From Achromobacter anxifer (GTDB lineage: Bacteria > Pseudomonadota > Gammaproteobacteria > Burkholderiales > Burkholderiaceae_B), in the NCBI RefSeq assembly GCF_903652925.1, contig NZ_CAHLAR010000022.1, forward strand, positions 1 through 43,929: a DNA stretch of 43,929 nt. The letters are read 5' to 3'. How positions within the stretch are numbered: position 1 is the first letter of the stretch; the number at the start of each line of letters is the position of its first letter. The position numbers and the translations under genes are program-made. This document shows, piece after piece, positions 27,387-35,391 of the stretch. The notes under the pieces were generated by a model, which did not search any database, was not told where the DNA came from, and saw only the letters and a program-made list of their open reading frames with translations.

Positions 27387-28559
27387 TCAAAGCATGGCCT
27401 GGGTGCCGAGGATGGCGGTGGACTGGCTGGACAGCGTGCCGCCGTTGCCGTGCACCAGGGCCAGGCTGGCGTCCACGACCTGGCGCGCGCCGCATTCCCC
27501 ACGCAGTTGCCGCACGGCTTCGATCATGATGAAGACGCCGTACATGCCGGGATGCACGCAGCACAGTCCGCCGCCGTTGGTGTTGACCGGCAGCCTGCCG
27601 CCCGGGGCGATGGCGCCGTTGGCGATGAAGTCCTTGCTTTCACCCTTGGCGCAAAAGCCCAGGTCTTCCAGGAACAGCAGGGTATTGATGGTGAAGGCGT
27701 CGTACAGCTCCACCACGTCGATGTCCTTCGGCGTCACGCCGGCCATGTCGAACGCGCGCTTGCCGGATTCGGCGGCGGCGGTCACGGTCAGGTCTTCCAT
27801 GGACGAGATCTGGCGGTTCCAGACCGCCGTGGCGTTGCCCAGCACATAGACCGGCGGACGCGGCAGGTCGCGGGCGCGTTCGGCGCGCACCAGCACGTAG
27901 GCGCCCGCGCCGTCGGTGACCAGGCAGCAGTCGCGCACGCTCAGGGGATCGGACACCATGCGCGACGAAAGTATCTGTTCCAGCGTTGCGGGTTCGCGCA
28001 GCTGAGCCTCCGGATTCAGCTGGGCCCACTGGTTGGCGGCCAGCGCCACCTGCGCCAGGTGTTCGCGCCGCGTGCCGTACTGGTGCATGTGGCGCGCGGC
28101 CGCCAGCGCATAGGACGACAGGGGGCTCAGCGGCTCGTACGGCGTTTCGTAGGGCTGCGGATCGAACTGCCTGCGGACCCGGCCGATCTCGGCGCGGCTG
28201 AGCGTGGACGTGCGCTGCGTGCTGCCGTAGCAGACCAGCACCGCGTTGCACTGTCCGGAGGCCAGCGCATGCAGCGCGGGCAGCAGATGCGCGACGAAGC
28301 TGGAGCCGCCCAGCATGGTGCTGTCGATGAAGGCCGGGCGTATGCCCAGATGTTCTATCACCGGCATGGCCCACATCGGCGCGGCCACGCTGGCGGTGCA
28401 GATGCCGTCGATGTCGCGCATGCTGAGGCCGGCGTCCGCCACCGCGCGCTGCGCGGCCTGCACCAGGATTTCCATTTCGGTATGGCCCGTGGCCTGGCCC
28501 AGGCCCGCATGGCCCACGCCGGCAATCGCCACGGCGCCGCGCAGATCGTTCAGCGTCAT
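27387..28559 (-). CDS. Thiolase-like (SCP-x/Ltp2 type) protein without the nucleophilic cysteine
   Basis: A 390-residue thiolase-fold protein of the SCP-x/lipid-transfer group. It has VAIAGVG at the N terminus, the LVTDGAGAYVL domain junction, VELYDAFTINTLLFLEDLGF, NTNGGGLCCVHPGMYG and a late LVHGNGG. Where a degradative thiolase has its nucleophilic Cys (C-x-S-G near residue 85) this protein reads STMLGGSSF, with no Cys between residues 55 and 103. The usual His of the HDCF motif is Tyr286. These changes recall Ltp2, a retro-aldolase acting with a DUF35 partner. It overlaps such a DUF35 gene by 4 bases. Thiolase activity therefore looks doubtful; aldolase is an inference. Confidence 0.85.
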   Translation of the reverse strand: MTLNDLRGAVAIAGVGHAGLGQATGHTEMEILVQAAQRAVADAGLSMRDIDGICTASVAAPMWAMPVIEHLGIRPAFIDSTMLGGSSFVAHLLPALHALASGQCNAVLVCYGSTQRTSTLSRAEIGRVRRQFDPQPYETPYEPLSPLSSYALAAARHMHQYGTRREHLAQVALAANQWAQLNPEAQLREPATLEQILSSRMVSDPLSVRDCCLVTDGAGAYVLVRAERARDLPRPPVYVLGNATAVWNRQISSMEDLTVTAAAESGKRAFDMAGVTPKDIDVVELYDAFTINTLLFLEDLGFCAKGESKDFIANGAIAPGGRLPVNTNGGGLCCVHPGMYGVFIMIEAVRQLRGECGARQVVDASLALVHGNGGTLSSQSTAILGTQAML

Positions 28560-28960
28560 GGCGCCTCCTTGTTGGGGATGAAGACCAGCAGGCCGCGGCC
28601 GTCCTGCTGCGCGACCTGCGCGCGCACCGCCATGCCGATATGCACGGCGTCCGGCGCCACGCCTTCCACGCGGCTCATCAGCCTGACGCCTTCCCGCAGG
28701 TCGATCAGGGCCACGTTGTAGTCGCCGCCGGCCTCGGGCTTGCGCCGCACCACGGTGGTGGAATAGACCTCGCCGCGGCCGTCGGGCGCGTTCCAGGCCA
28801 GCTCGCTGGCGCCGCAATGCGGGCAGATCATGCGAGGGTAAAAGATGGCGCGTTCGCAGGCGGCGCAACGCTGGATGAGGAAACGGCCTTGGTCCAGCGC
28901 CTGGCGGTATTGCGCCTCGACGCCTTGCGGCGCGGTTTCCTGGATGTCGGGAACAGTCAT
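28556..28960 (-). CDS. DUF35/OB-fold zinc-ribbon protein (thiolase partner)
   Basis: A 134-residue acyl-CoA-associated protein. A rubredoxin-like zinc ribbon (CAACERAIFYPRMICPHCG: two CxxC pairs separated by 11 residues, about positions 32-50) is followed by a DUF35 OB-fold with GEVYSTTVVRR and YNVALIDLREGVRLMSRVEG. Proteins of this family form stable complexes with SCP-x-type thiolases or aldolases and help bind the CoA substrate. Its stop overlaps the thiolase-like start by 4 bases, so equal expression is expected. I prefer the ATG at 28960; an upstream ATG at 29029 would add 23 basic residues not typical of the family. Confidence 0.9.
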   Translation of the reverse strand: MTVPDIQETAPQGVEAQYRQALDQGRFLIQRCAACERAIFYPRMICPHCGASELAWNAPDGRGEVYSTTVVRRKPEAGGDYNVALIDLREGVRLMSRVEGVAPDAVHIGMAVRAQVAQQDGRGLLVFIPNKEAP

Positions 28961-29106
28961 GATGCGTGGGGTTCCAGTGGTTGACGCTTGCAAGTGTCGG
29001 CACTGGCGCCGGGTTCGGCCATTCTTCATTGCCGAAGCAGGTCTTCCGCCCGTCCGTAGTGGGGCGCCCTATGTCCAGCGCGAAGCCCGTCTTCGGAAGA
29101 GGCAGA

Positions 29107-29136
29107 TTGTCCGGCGGGCCGGGCCGTGGCTAGATA
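29107..29136 (+). promoter_or_regulatory. Candidate sigma-70 promoter for the acyl-CoA dehydrogenase operon
   Basis: TTGTCC (29107-29112) and TAGATA (29131-29136) are separated by 18 bases in the 195-base divergent gap. Transcription would start about 29143, giving a very short leader that barely contains the AAAGGAG ribosome-binding site. That makes the assignment weak. Confidence 0.3.
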
Positions 29137-29155
29137 CCGGAAAAGGAGCCCGACC

Positions 29156-30346
29156 ATGAACCTGACCTGGACGCCGCAAGAGCGCCAATTCCGCGAAGAA
29201 GTCCGCGCCTTCGCCACGGACAAGCTGCCGCAGGACATCCGCGACAAGGTGCTGCGGCACCAGCGCCTGGAACGCGATGACTATGTGCGCTGGCACAACA
29301 TCCTGGCCGACCAGGGCTGGGGCGCGCCCAACTGGCCCGTCGAACACGGCGGCACCGGCTGGAACGCGCTGCAGCGCCTGATTTTCGAGGTCGAATGCTT
29401 CAAGGCTGGCGCGCCGCGGCTGTTGCCGTTCGGCCTGTCCATGATCGGCCCGGTGCTGATGAAGTACGGCAGCGCCGAGCAGCAGGCGCGGCTCCTGCCC
29501 CGCATCATCCGCGTGGAGGACTGGTGGTGCCAGGGCTATTCCGAACCGGGCTCCGGCTCCGACCTGGCGTCGCTGTCGACGCGCGCGGTGTGCGACGGCG
29601 GCGAGTACGTCGTCAATGGCCAGAAGACCTGGACCACGCTGGCGCAATACGCCGACTGGATGTTCTGCCTGGTGCGCACCGACCCCGAGGCGCGCGCGCA
29701 GCGCGGCATTTCGATGCTGCTGCTGGACATGCGTTCGCCGGGCGTGACCGTGCGTCCCATCCGCACGCTCGATGGCGGGCACGATGTGAACGAGGTCTGG
29801 CTGGAGAACGTGCGCGTGCCGGTGGCCAATCTGGTGGGCGTGGAGAACCAGGGCTGGACCTACGCCAAGTACCTGCTGGGCCATGAGCGCACCGGCATCG
29901 CCGGTCTGGGGCATTGCCACCGGGAACTGGGCGTATTGAAGAGCATGGCCGCGCAAGCGAGCGCCCGCGGCAAGCCCTTGTTGGCGGACAGCCGGTACCG
30001 CGACCGCATCTCGCGCATCGAGGTGGACATCATGGCGCTGGAAATGCTGCTGCTGCGCGTGGCTTCCAGCAACGACGGCACGCCTGGTCCGGAGGCCTCG
30101 GTGCTGAAGATACGCGGCTCCGAGATCCAGCAGGACCTGGCCATGCTGCAGATGGAGGTGGCGGGGCCGGACGCCTGGCCGTATGACCCCGATTGGCTGC
30201 AGGCCGGCAACGACTGCCACGGACCCGGACCGGAGCTGGCGGCAGCGGCCGGCGCGGGCTACGCCGACATGCGCAAGACCTCGATCTACGGCGGCACCAC
30301 CGAAGTGCAAAAGGGCATCATCGCCCGCCTGGTGCTGGGCCTTTAG
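29156..30346 (+). CDS. Acyl-CoA dehydrogenase, large-subunit (PimC/FadE-pair) type
   Basis: A 396-residue FAD enzyme of acyl-CoA desaturation. Motifs are TPQERQFREEVRAFA, NWPVEHGGTGW, the flavin/substrate segment GYSEPGSGSDLASLSTRA, NGQKTWTTLAQYADWMFCLVRT, and the C-terminal YGGTTEVQKGIIARLVLGL. With the next gene it forms the two-gene arrangement known for heteromeric enzymes, as in pimeloyl-CoA dehydrogenase large and small subunits or actinobacterial steroid side-chain FadE pairs. The ATG at 29156 has AAAGGAG 8 bases upstream. It is divergent from the DUF35-thiolase-ligase operon, with which it probably shares a pathway. Confidence 0.9.
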   Translation: MNLTWTPQERQFREEVRAFATDKLPQDIRDKVLRHQRLERDDYVRWHNILADQGWGAPNWPVEHGGTGWNALQRLIFEVECFKAGAPRLLPFGLSMIGPVLMKYGSAEQQARLLPRIIRVEDWWCQGYSEPGSGSDLASLSTRAVCDGGEYVVNGQKTWTTLAQYADWMFCLVRTDPEARAQRGISMLLLDMRSPGVTVRPIRTLDGGHDVNEVWLENVRVPVANLVGVENQGWTYAKYLLGHERTGIAGLGHCHRELGVLKSMAAQASARGKPLLADSRYRDRISRIEVDIMALEMLLLRVASSNDGTPGPEASVLKIRGSEIQQDLAMLQMEVAGPDAWPYDPDWLQAGNDCHGPGPELAAAAGAGYADMRKTSIYGGTTEVQKGIIARLVLGL

Positions 30347-30381
30347 GCCCGGCCACGCGCAATCCGACAGGAAGACGACGC

Positions 30382-31494
30382 ATGGATTTCATCTATACCG
30401 AAGAACAGCGCATGCTGGCCGACAGCCTGCGCCGCCTGCTGGACCAGGCATGGACGCATCCGCGCCGGCGCGCGCGCCAGGCCGCGGGCAGGCTGGACGC
30501 CGACGCCTGGGCGGCGCTGGCCGAACTGGGCGTGCTGGGGCTGAACATTGCGCAGGATTTCGGCGGCTTTGGCGAAGTGCCCGCCAGCCTGCTGCCGGTG
30601 CATGTGGAGCTGGGCCGAGGCCTGGTGTCCGAGCCGGTCATCCCCAGCGCGGTCATGGGCGCGGCGCTGATCGACGCCTGCGGCGGCGAGGCGCGCGGCC
30701 TGTGGCTGCCGGCCATCGCCTCGGGCGAGGCCATCGTCAGCGTGGCCTACCAGGAGCCCGGCCGCCGTTACGACGCCGATCCGCGGGATTGCCGCGCCGC
30801 CAGGACCGCCGAAGGCTGGCGGCTGGACGGCGTCAAGCATCTGGTGTGGCACGGCGCGGCGGCCACGGCGTGGCTGGTCAGCGCGCGCGGCGCGGAAGGC
30901 CAGACCCTGCTGCTGGCGGTGCCGGCCGATACGGCGGGCGCGCGGATCATCGACACGCCCACGCTGGACGGCGCGCGTTGCGCCCGGCTGGAGCTGGACG
31001 CGGTCAGCCTGCCGCCCGAGGCCTTGCTGGCGCAAGGGGCCCTGGCGGATGAGGCCCTGGCGCAGGCCCTGCAATGGGGCACGGCCGCGCTGTGTGCGCA
31101 TGCGGCGGGAGCGATGGAGCGGCTGCTTGAAATCACGGTTGACTACCTGAAGGCGCGCAAGCAGTTCGGCCAGCCGCTGGCCTCGTTCCAGCCCTTGCAG
31201 CATCGCCTGGCGGAGATGCTGGTGGCCAAGGAGCTGGCCTTGTCCATGGCCTACGTGGCGGTGGCGGCGCTGACCGAAACCGATGCCGCGCAACGCCGCC
31301 GCATGATCGCGTCGGCCAAGCTGGAAGCCGCCCGCGCCGGGCGCCTGGTGGCGCAGATGGCGGTGCAGCTGCATGGCGGCATGGGCATGACCGACGAACT
31401 GGACGTGGGCGACTACTTCAAGCGGCTCACGGTCATCGACCAGCTGCTGGGCGATACCGCCGAACAGCTGGCGGTGCTGGAGGAGCTGGCATGA
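30382..31494 (+). CDS. Acyl-CoA dehydrogenase, small-subunit (PimD-like) type
   Basis: A 370-residue acyl-CoA dehydrogenase paralogue, 35 bases after the large-subunit gene. It starts MDFIYTEEQRMLADSLRRLL. It has a divergent mid-domain, where the usual EPGSGSD is EPGRRYDADPRDC, so substrate or flavin contacts are degenerate there. The C-terminal helices are conserved: RKQFGQPLASFQPLQHRLAEM and QLHGGMGMTDELDVGDYFKRL. Degeneration in one member is the pattern of heteromeric acyl-CoA dehydrogenases, in which the partners share one composite active site. Its stop overlaps the next gene's start by 4 bases. Confidence 0.88.
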   Translation: MDFIYTEEQRMLADSLRRLLDQAWTHPRRRARQAAGRLDADAWAALAELGVLGLNIAQDFGGFGEVPASLLPVHVELGRGLVSEPVIPSAVMGAALIDACGGEARGLWLPAIASGEAIVSVAYQEPGRRYDADPRDCRAARTAEGWRLDGVKHLVWHGAAATAWLVSARGAEGQTLLLAVPADTAGARIIDTPTLDGARCARLELDAVSLPPEALLAQGALADEALAQALQWGTAALCAHAAGAMERLLEITVDYLKARKQFGQPLASFQPLQHRLAEMLVAKELALSMAYVAVAALTETDAAQRRRMIASAKLEAARAGRLVAQMAVQLHGGMGMTDELDVGDYFKRLTVIDQLLGDTAEQLAVLEELA

Positions 31495-32309
31495 ACGCGG
31501 CGGCGACGCAGACGGGCGGCGACTACACCCAGATCCGCTTCACGCTGGAGCGCGGCGTGGGCGTCATCACGCTGAACCGGCCCGACCGGCTCAACAGCTT
31601 CACGGAAGTCATGCACGCCGAACTGGCGCGCGCGCTGGACGTGATGGAGGCCGACGGCGGCTTGCGCGGCCTGATCATCACGGGGGCGGGACGCGGTTTC
31701 TGCGCGGGCCAGGACCTGGGCGAGCGCAAGCCCTCGGAAGACGGCTCGCGGCGCGACCTGAGCCTGATCCTGGAAAAGTGCTACCGGCCCCTGATCACGC
31801 GGCTGCGCGCCTTGCCGGTGCCGGTGGTGTGTGTGATGAACGGCGTCGCGGCCGGCGCGGGCGCCAGCCTGGTGCTGGCCTGTGACGTGGTGTTCGCGGT
31901 GGAGTCCGCGCGCTTCATCCAGGCTTTCAGCAAGATCGGCCTGCTGCCCGATGCCGGCGGCACCTGGTTCCTGCCGCGGCTGGTGGGATCCGCCCGCGCG
32001 ATGGGGGCGGCGCTGTTCGGCGAGGCCGTCAGCGCCAGGCAGGCGGAAGCGTGGGGGCTGATCTGGCGCGTGGTCCCGGATGCCGCGCTGGCGGACACGC
32101 TGGTGGAAGTCACCGAAACGCTGGCGGCCGGCCCGACCCGCGCCTATGCCGCGACCAAGGCTGCTCTGCACGCTTCCAGTGGCAATACGCTGGCGCAGCA
32201 GTTCGACCTGGAATGCCGCCTGCAGCGTGAGCTGGGCTACACCGACGACTACCTGGAAGGAATGCGGGCGTTCGCGCAGAAGCGCGCGCCGGCCTTCACG
32301 GGCAAGTAG
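31491..32309 (+). CDS. Enoyl-CoA hydratase/isomerase, PaaG-like
   Basis: A 272-residue crotonase. Key segments are VGVITLNRPDRLNSFTEVMHAEL, the oxyanion loop GRGFCAGQDLGERK, GVAAGAGASLVLACDVVFA, and FSKIGLLPDAGGTWFLPRLVG. In the last, the Asp of PDAGG is the single acidic residue of PaaG and related isomerases; the second hydratase-type Glu is not in its usual place. This suggests isomerase or atypical hydratase chemistry rather than classical crotonase. It is translationally coupled (ATGA) to the small acyl-CoA dehydrogenase gene, placing it in the same pathway. No phenylacetate genes are near, so a direct PaaG role is not implied. Confidence 0.87.
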   Translation: MNAAATQTGGDYTQIRFTLERGVGVITLNRPDRLNSFTEVMHAELARALDVMEADGGLRGLIITGAGRGFCAGQDLGERKPSEDGSRRDLSLILEKCYRPLITRLRALPVPVVCVMNGVAAGAGASLVLACDVVFAVESARFIQAFSKIGLLPDAGGTWFLPRLVGSARAMGAALFGEAVSARQAEAWGLIWRVVPDAALADTLVEVTETLAAGPTRAYAATKAALHASSGNTLAQQFDLECRLQRELGYTDDYLEGMRAFAQKRAPAFTGK

Positions 32310-32325
32310 GAATTGCGGACGGCCG

Positions 32326-33219
32326 TCAGGGCGTCCGTGTCGCCTGGATCTGTTCGATGAGTTCGCGCGCGCAGCCCGGCAGGGCGTCGACATCGCGCAC
32401 CAGCAGCTTGCGTTCGCGCACCACCCAGGGTTCGTCCAGCTCGACCACGCGCAGCTTCATGTCGGAACCGTAGCGCCGCGCCGCGGAGTCGGGGATGACG
32501 CCTACGCCCACGCCCGCCTGCACCATCCGGCAGATCGAGTCGAAGCTGTAGAGCTGGATGCGCTGGGGCAGGCGCTGTCCCACCTGTTCCAGCTGGTCGC
32601 GCAGGAAGGCGACCAGGGTGGAGCCTTCATGCATGGTGATGAAGGGATAGCGTACCGCTTCCGCCAGCTTGATCTTTTCCTGGTCTTGCAGCGGATGGCC
32701 GTTGGGGACCACCAGCACCAGCCTGTCGGTGCTGAAGTGGATGGTCTGCAGTTCGGGCGCGTCCACCGGGCCGGCCACGATGCCCAGGTCGGTGGTGCCG
32801 TCCAGCACGCCGCGCACGATGTCGCGGGTCAGGCGTTCCTGCAGGTCCACGGTGACGCCGGGGTGGCCGGACAGGAATTGCGCCAGGATGTCCGGCATGA
32901 ACTCCGTGACCGCGGTGGTGTTGGCGAAGATGCGGATATGGCCGGCGTCGCCGTCGGCCTGCTCCTGGAAGTCATGTTTCAGGTGGTCCACCTGGCGCAT
33001 GATGACCCGGGCGTGCTGCAGCAGCTTCTGGCCCGCGGGCGTGATTTCCACGCCGCGGCTGTCGCGGTACAGCAGGCGCGTATTGAGCTGGTTCTCCAGC
33101 GCCTTGATGCGCACGCTCACCGCCGCCAGGGACAGGTGCGCGCGTTTGGCGGCCTGGGTCAGGCTGGGGGATTCGGCGATGTGGATGAACAGGCGTAGGT
33201 CGGCGAGGTCGAAGTGCAT
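32326..33219 (-). CDS. LysR-family transcriptional regulator (paralogue of that at 21720)
   Basis: A 297-residue LTTR with the DNA-binding domain at residues 4-62 (DLADLRLFIHIAESPSLTQAAKR; EITPAGQKLLQHA) and an effector domain from about 92. The 112-base divergent spacing from the hydratase/CoA-transferase/lyase operon suggests it regulates that operon, as LysR regulators do for itaconate-utilisation clusters. It also shares segments such as RIFANTTAVTEF and DLGIVAG with the other LysR in this window, so the two are recent paralogues or close family members. Its 3' end meets the crotonase gene 16 bases away. Confidence 0.92.
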   Translation of the reverse strand: MHFDLADLRLFIHIAESPSLTQAAKRAHLSLAAVSVRIKALENQLNTRLLYRDSRGVEITPAGQKLLQHARVIMRQVDHLKHDFQEQADGDAGHIRIFANTTAVTEFMPDILAQFLSGHPGVTVDLQERLTRDIVRGVLDGTTDLGIVAGPVDAPELQTIHFSTDRLVLVVPNGHPLQDQEKIKLAEAVRYPFITMHEGSTLVAFLRDQLEQVGQRLPQRIQLYSFDSICRMVQAGVGVGVIPDSAARRYGSDMKLRVVELDEPWVVRERKLLVRDVDALPGCARELIEQIQATRTP

Positions 33220-33370
33220 GGGCCATATATTACGGCGCGAGGCGGCGGGCAGGGGGAGTGGGCGGCCGATTCAGGCGCCGCAAACCCCGCCTTGAGCAAA
33301 AACGAATTCACAAGGGGGACGGCTTGCGGGCATGCTTCAGGCTGTAAAAACCCCACCAGAGGATATGGGC

Positions 33371-34201
33371 ATGACATCTACAGATCCGGCCGCGTGGATC
33401 GGCAGCGGCGAGCGCAAGGCGGACGCCATGGATCCCGGCCATGCCGCGCGCATCGCGGCCACCCTGGGCGGCCCGGCGCCAGCCGCGGGCGATGCCTTGC
33501 CGCCGCTGTGGCAATGGGCCTTCTTCATCTCCACGGTGGACATGGACGGGCTGGGGACGGATGGCCATCCGGCGCGCGGCGGCTTCCTGCCGCCGGCGCA
33601 GGACCGCAACCGCATGTGGGCCGGCGGCCGCGTGGAGTTCCGCCGGCCGCTGAAGGTTGGCGTGCCCGCGGAGCGCGAGTCCACCGTGATCGACGTCAAG
33701 GAGAAGGCCGGCCGCACCGGCGCGCTGCTGTTTGTGACGGTGCGCCACGAATACCGCCAGGAAGGCGAAGTGGCTATCCACGAAGAGCAGGACATTGTCT
33801 ACCGCCAGCCGTCCCCGCCCAAGCTCAGCGGCAGCGAGCCCGCGCCGCAGGCGCAGTGGCGCGATACCGTCGAGCCGTCGCCGGTGCTGCTGTTCCGCTA
33901 TTCGGCCGTGACCTTCAACGGCCACCGCATCCATTACGACCATCCCTACGTGACCGGCGTCGAGGGCTATCCGGGCCTGGTGGTGCATGGTCCTCTCATC
34001 GCCACCGAGATGGTCGCCGCCTTTACCCGCGCCCATCCCGCGGCGCGCCTGACCCATCTGTCGTATCGCGGCCTGCGCCCGCTGATTTCGCCCACGCCTT
34101 TCCAGGTGGCCGGCCGCTTGACCGAGCCGGGCGTGGCCCAGCTCTGGGCCGAGCAGGACGGCACGCTGGCCCACCAAGCAGAACTGAGGTTTACCGAATG
34201 A
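33371..34201 (+). CDS. HTD2/MaoC-type hydratase, mesaconyl-C4/itaconyl-CoA hydratase-like
   Basis: A 276-residue double-hotdog protein. It has PPLWQWAFFISTVDMDGLGTDGHP..GGFLPP near the N terminus and the C-terminal block RYSAVTFNGHRIHYDHPYVTGVEGYPGLVVHGPL, typical of the HTD2/Meh group. That group hydrates C5 dicarboxylic unsaturated CoA esters to citramalyl-CoA or serves as a 3-hydroxyacyl-thioester dehydratase. I choose the ATG at 33371 since AGAGG lies 8 bases upstream; ATGs at 33332 and 33365 are possible. The stop overlaps the CoA-transferase start by 4 bases. With the CoA-transferase and CitE-like lyase it completes a three-step route. Confidence 0.85.
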   Translation: MTSTDPAAWIGSGERKADAMDPGHAARIAATLGGPAPAAGDALPPLWQWAFFISTVDMDGLGTDGHPARGGFLPPAQDRNRMWAGGRVEFRRPLKVGVPAERESTVIDVKEKAGRTGALLFVTVRHEYRQEGEVAIHEEQDIVYRQPSPPKLSGSEPAPQAQWRDTVEPSPVLLFRYSAVTFNGHRIHYDHPYVTGVEGYPGLVVHGPLIATEMVAAFTRAHPAARLTHLSYRGLRPLISPTPFQVAGRLTEPGVAQLWAEQDGTLAHQAELRFTE

Positions 34202-35391
34202 GCACAGCTGCACCCCGTCCCCTGGACGGCATCACCGTCGTCAGCCTGGAACACGCCATCGCCGCGCCCTTCTGCACCCGCCAGCTGGCGGACATGGGCG
34301 CGCGCGTCATCAAGATCGAACGTCCCGGCGGCGGCGACTTCGCCCGCGGCTACGACGAGCGCGTGCGCGGCCTGTCCTCGCATTTCGTCTGGACCAACCG
34401 TTCCAAGGAAAGCCTGACCCTGGACCTCAAGCGCGAGGAGGCGGGTGGCATCATGGAGCGGCTGCTGGAAACGGCCGACGTGCTGGTGCAGAACCTGGCC
34501 CCCGGCGCTGCCGCACGCCTGGGCCTGTCGTTCGAGGCCCTGCACCAGAAGTACCCGCGCCTGATCGTCTGCGACATTTCGGGCTATGGCGAGGGCGGCC
34601 CCTACCAGGACAAGAAGGCCTACGATCTGCTGATACAGAGCGAGAGCGGCTTTCTGTCGGTGACCGGCACCAAGGACGATCCGGTCAAGGCCGGCTGTTC
34701 CATCGCCGATATCGCCGCCGGCATGTACGCCTATTCCGCCATCCTGAACGCCTTGCTGCTGCGCCAGAAAACGGGCCTGGGCAGCCGCCTGGACGTTTCC
34801 ATGCTGGAAAGCATGGTCGAGTGGATGGGCTTTCCCATGTACTACGCGTTCGAGGGCGGCACGCCGCCGGTGCGCGCGGGCGCGGCACACGCCTCCATCT
34901 ACCCCTACGGCCCGTTCCCCGTGGGCGACGGCGCCACCATCATGCTGGGCCTGCAGAACGAGCGCGAATGGCGCGTGTTCTGCGCCCAGGTGCTGCGCCA
35001 GGCGGAACTGGCGGAGGATCCGCGCTTCATCTCCAATTCGCTGCGCACCGCCAACCGCGACGATCTGCGCGCGTTGATCGTGGCCGCGTTCGCCGACCTG
35101 TCCATCGATCAGGTGACGCAACGGCTGGAGGACGCCCAGATCGCCAACGCCCGGGTCAACGACATGGCCGGCGTCTGGGCGCATCCGCAGTTGCAGGCCC
35201 GTGGCCGCTGGAGCCAGGTGGACAGTCCGGCAGGGGAGTTGCCCGCGCTGCTGCCTCCGGCCAGCAGCAACGCCTTCGCGCCGCGCATGGCGGCGGTGCC
35301 CGCAGTGGGCCAAAACACGGATGCGGTGCTAGCATCGTTGGGATACGCGCCCGATCAGGTGGCGCAATTCCATGCATCGGAGGTCGTGTGA
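34198..35391 (+). CDS. Class III CoA-transferase, possibly itaconate/mesaconate CoA-transferase
   Basis: A 397-residue CaiB/BaiF-type enzyme. It has PLDGITVVSLEHAIAAPFCTRQLADMGARVIKIERP, VCDISGYGEGGPYQDKKAYD with the catalytic-type Asp143, and VKAGCSIADIAAGMYAYSAILNALL. Family members with this SxEHAIAAPFCTR start include C5-dicarboxylate CoA-transferases. Its order between the HTD2-like hydratase and the CitE-like lyase, with 4-base overlaps on both sides, strongly implies that it activates the acid consumed by that module. Itaconate or mesaconate is inferred, not shown; succinyl-CoA would be the likely donor. Confidence 0.88.
   Translation: MSTAAPRPLDGITVVSLEHAIAAPFCTRQLADMGARVIKIERPGGGDFARGYDERVRGLSSHFVWTNRSKESLTLDLKREEAGGIMERLLETADVLVQNLAPGAAARLGLSFEALHQKYPRLIVCDISGYGEGGPYQDKKAYDLLIQSESGFLSVTGTKDDPVKAGCSIADIAAGMYAYSAILNALLLRQKTGLGSRLDVSMLESMVEWMGFPMYYAFEGGTPPVRAGAAHASIYPYGPFPVGDGATIMLGLQNEREWRVFCAQVLRQAELAEDPRFISNSLRTANRDDLRALIVAAFADLSIDQVTQRLEDAQIANARVNDMAGVWAHPQLQARGRWSQVDSPAGELPALLPPASSNAFAPRMAAVPAVGQNTDAVLASLGYAPDQVAQFHASEVV

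Noticed and set aside
27387-28559. Annotating the thiolase-like gene as ordinary acetyl-CoA acetyltransferase
   Set aside because: The nucleophilic Cys is not found at its expected place, so only a fold-level name is safe.
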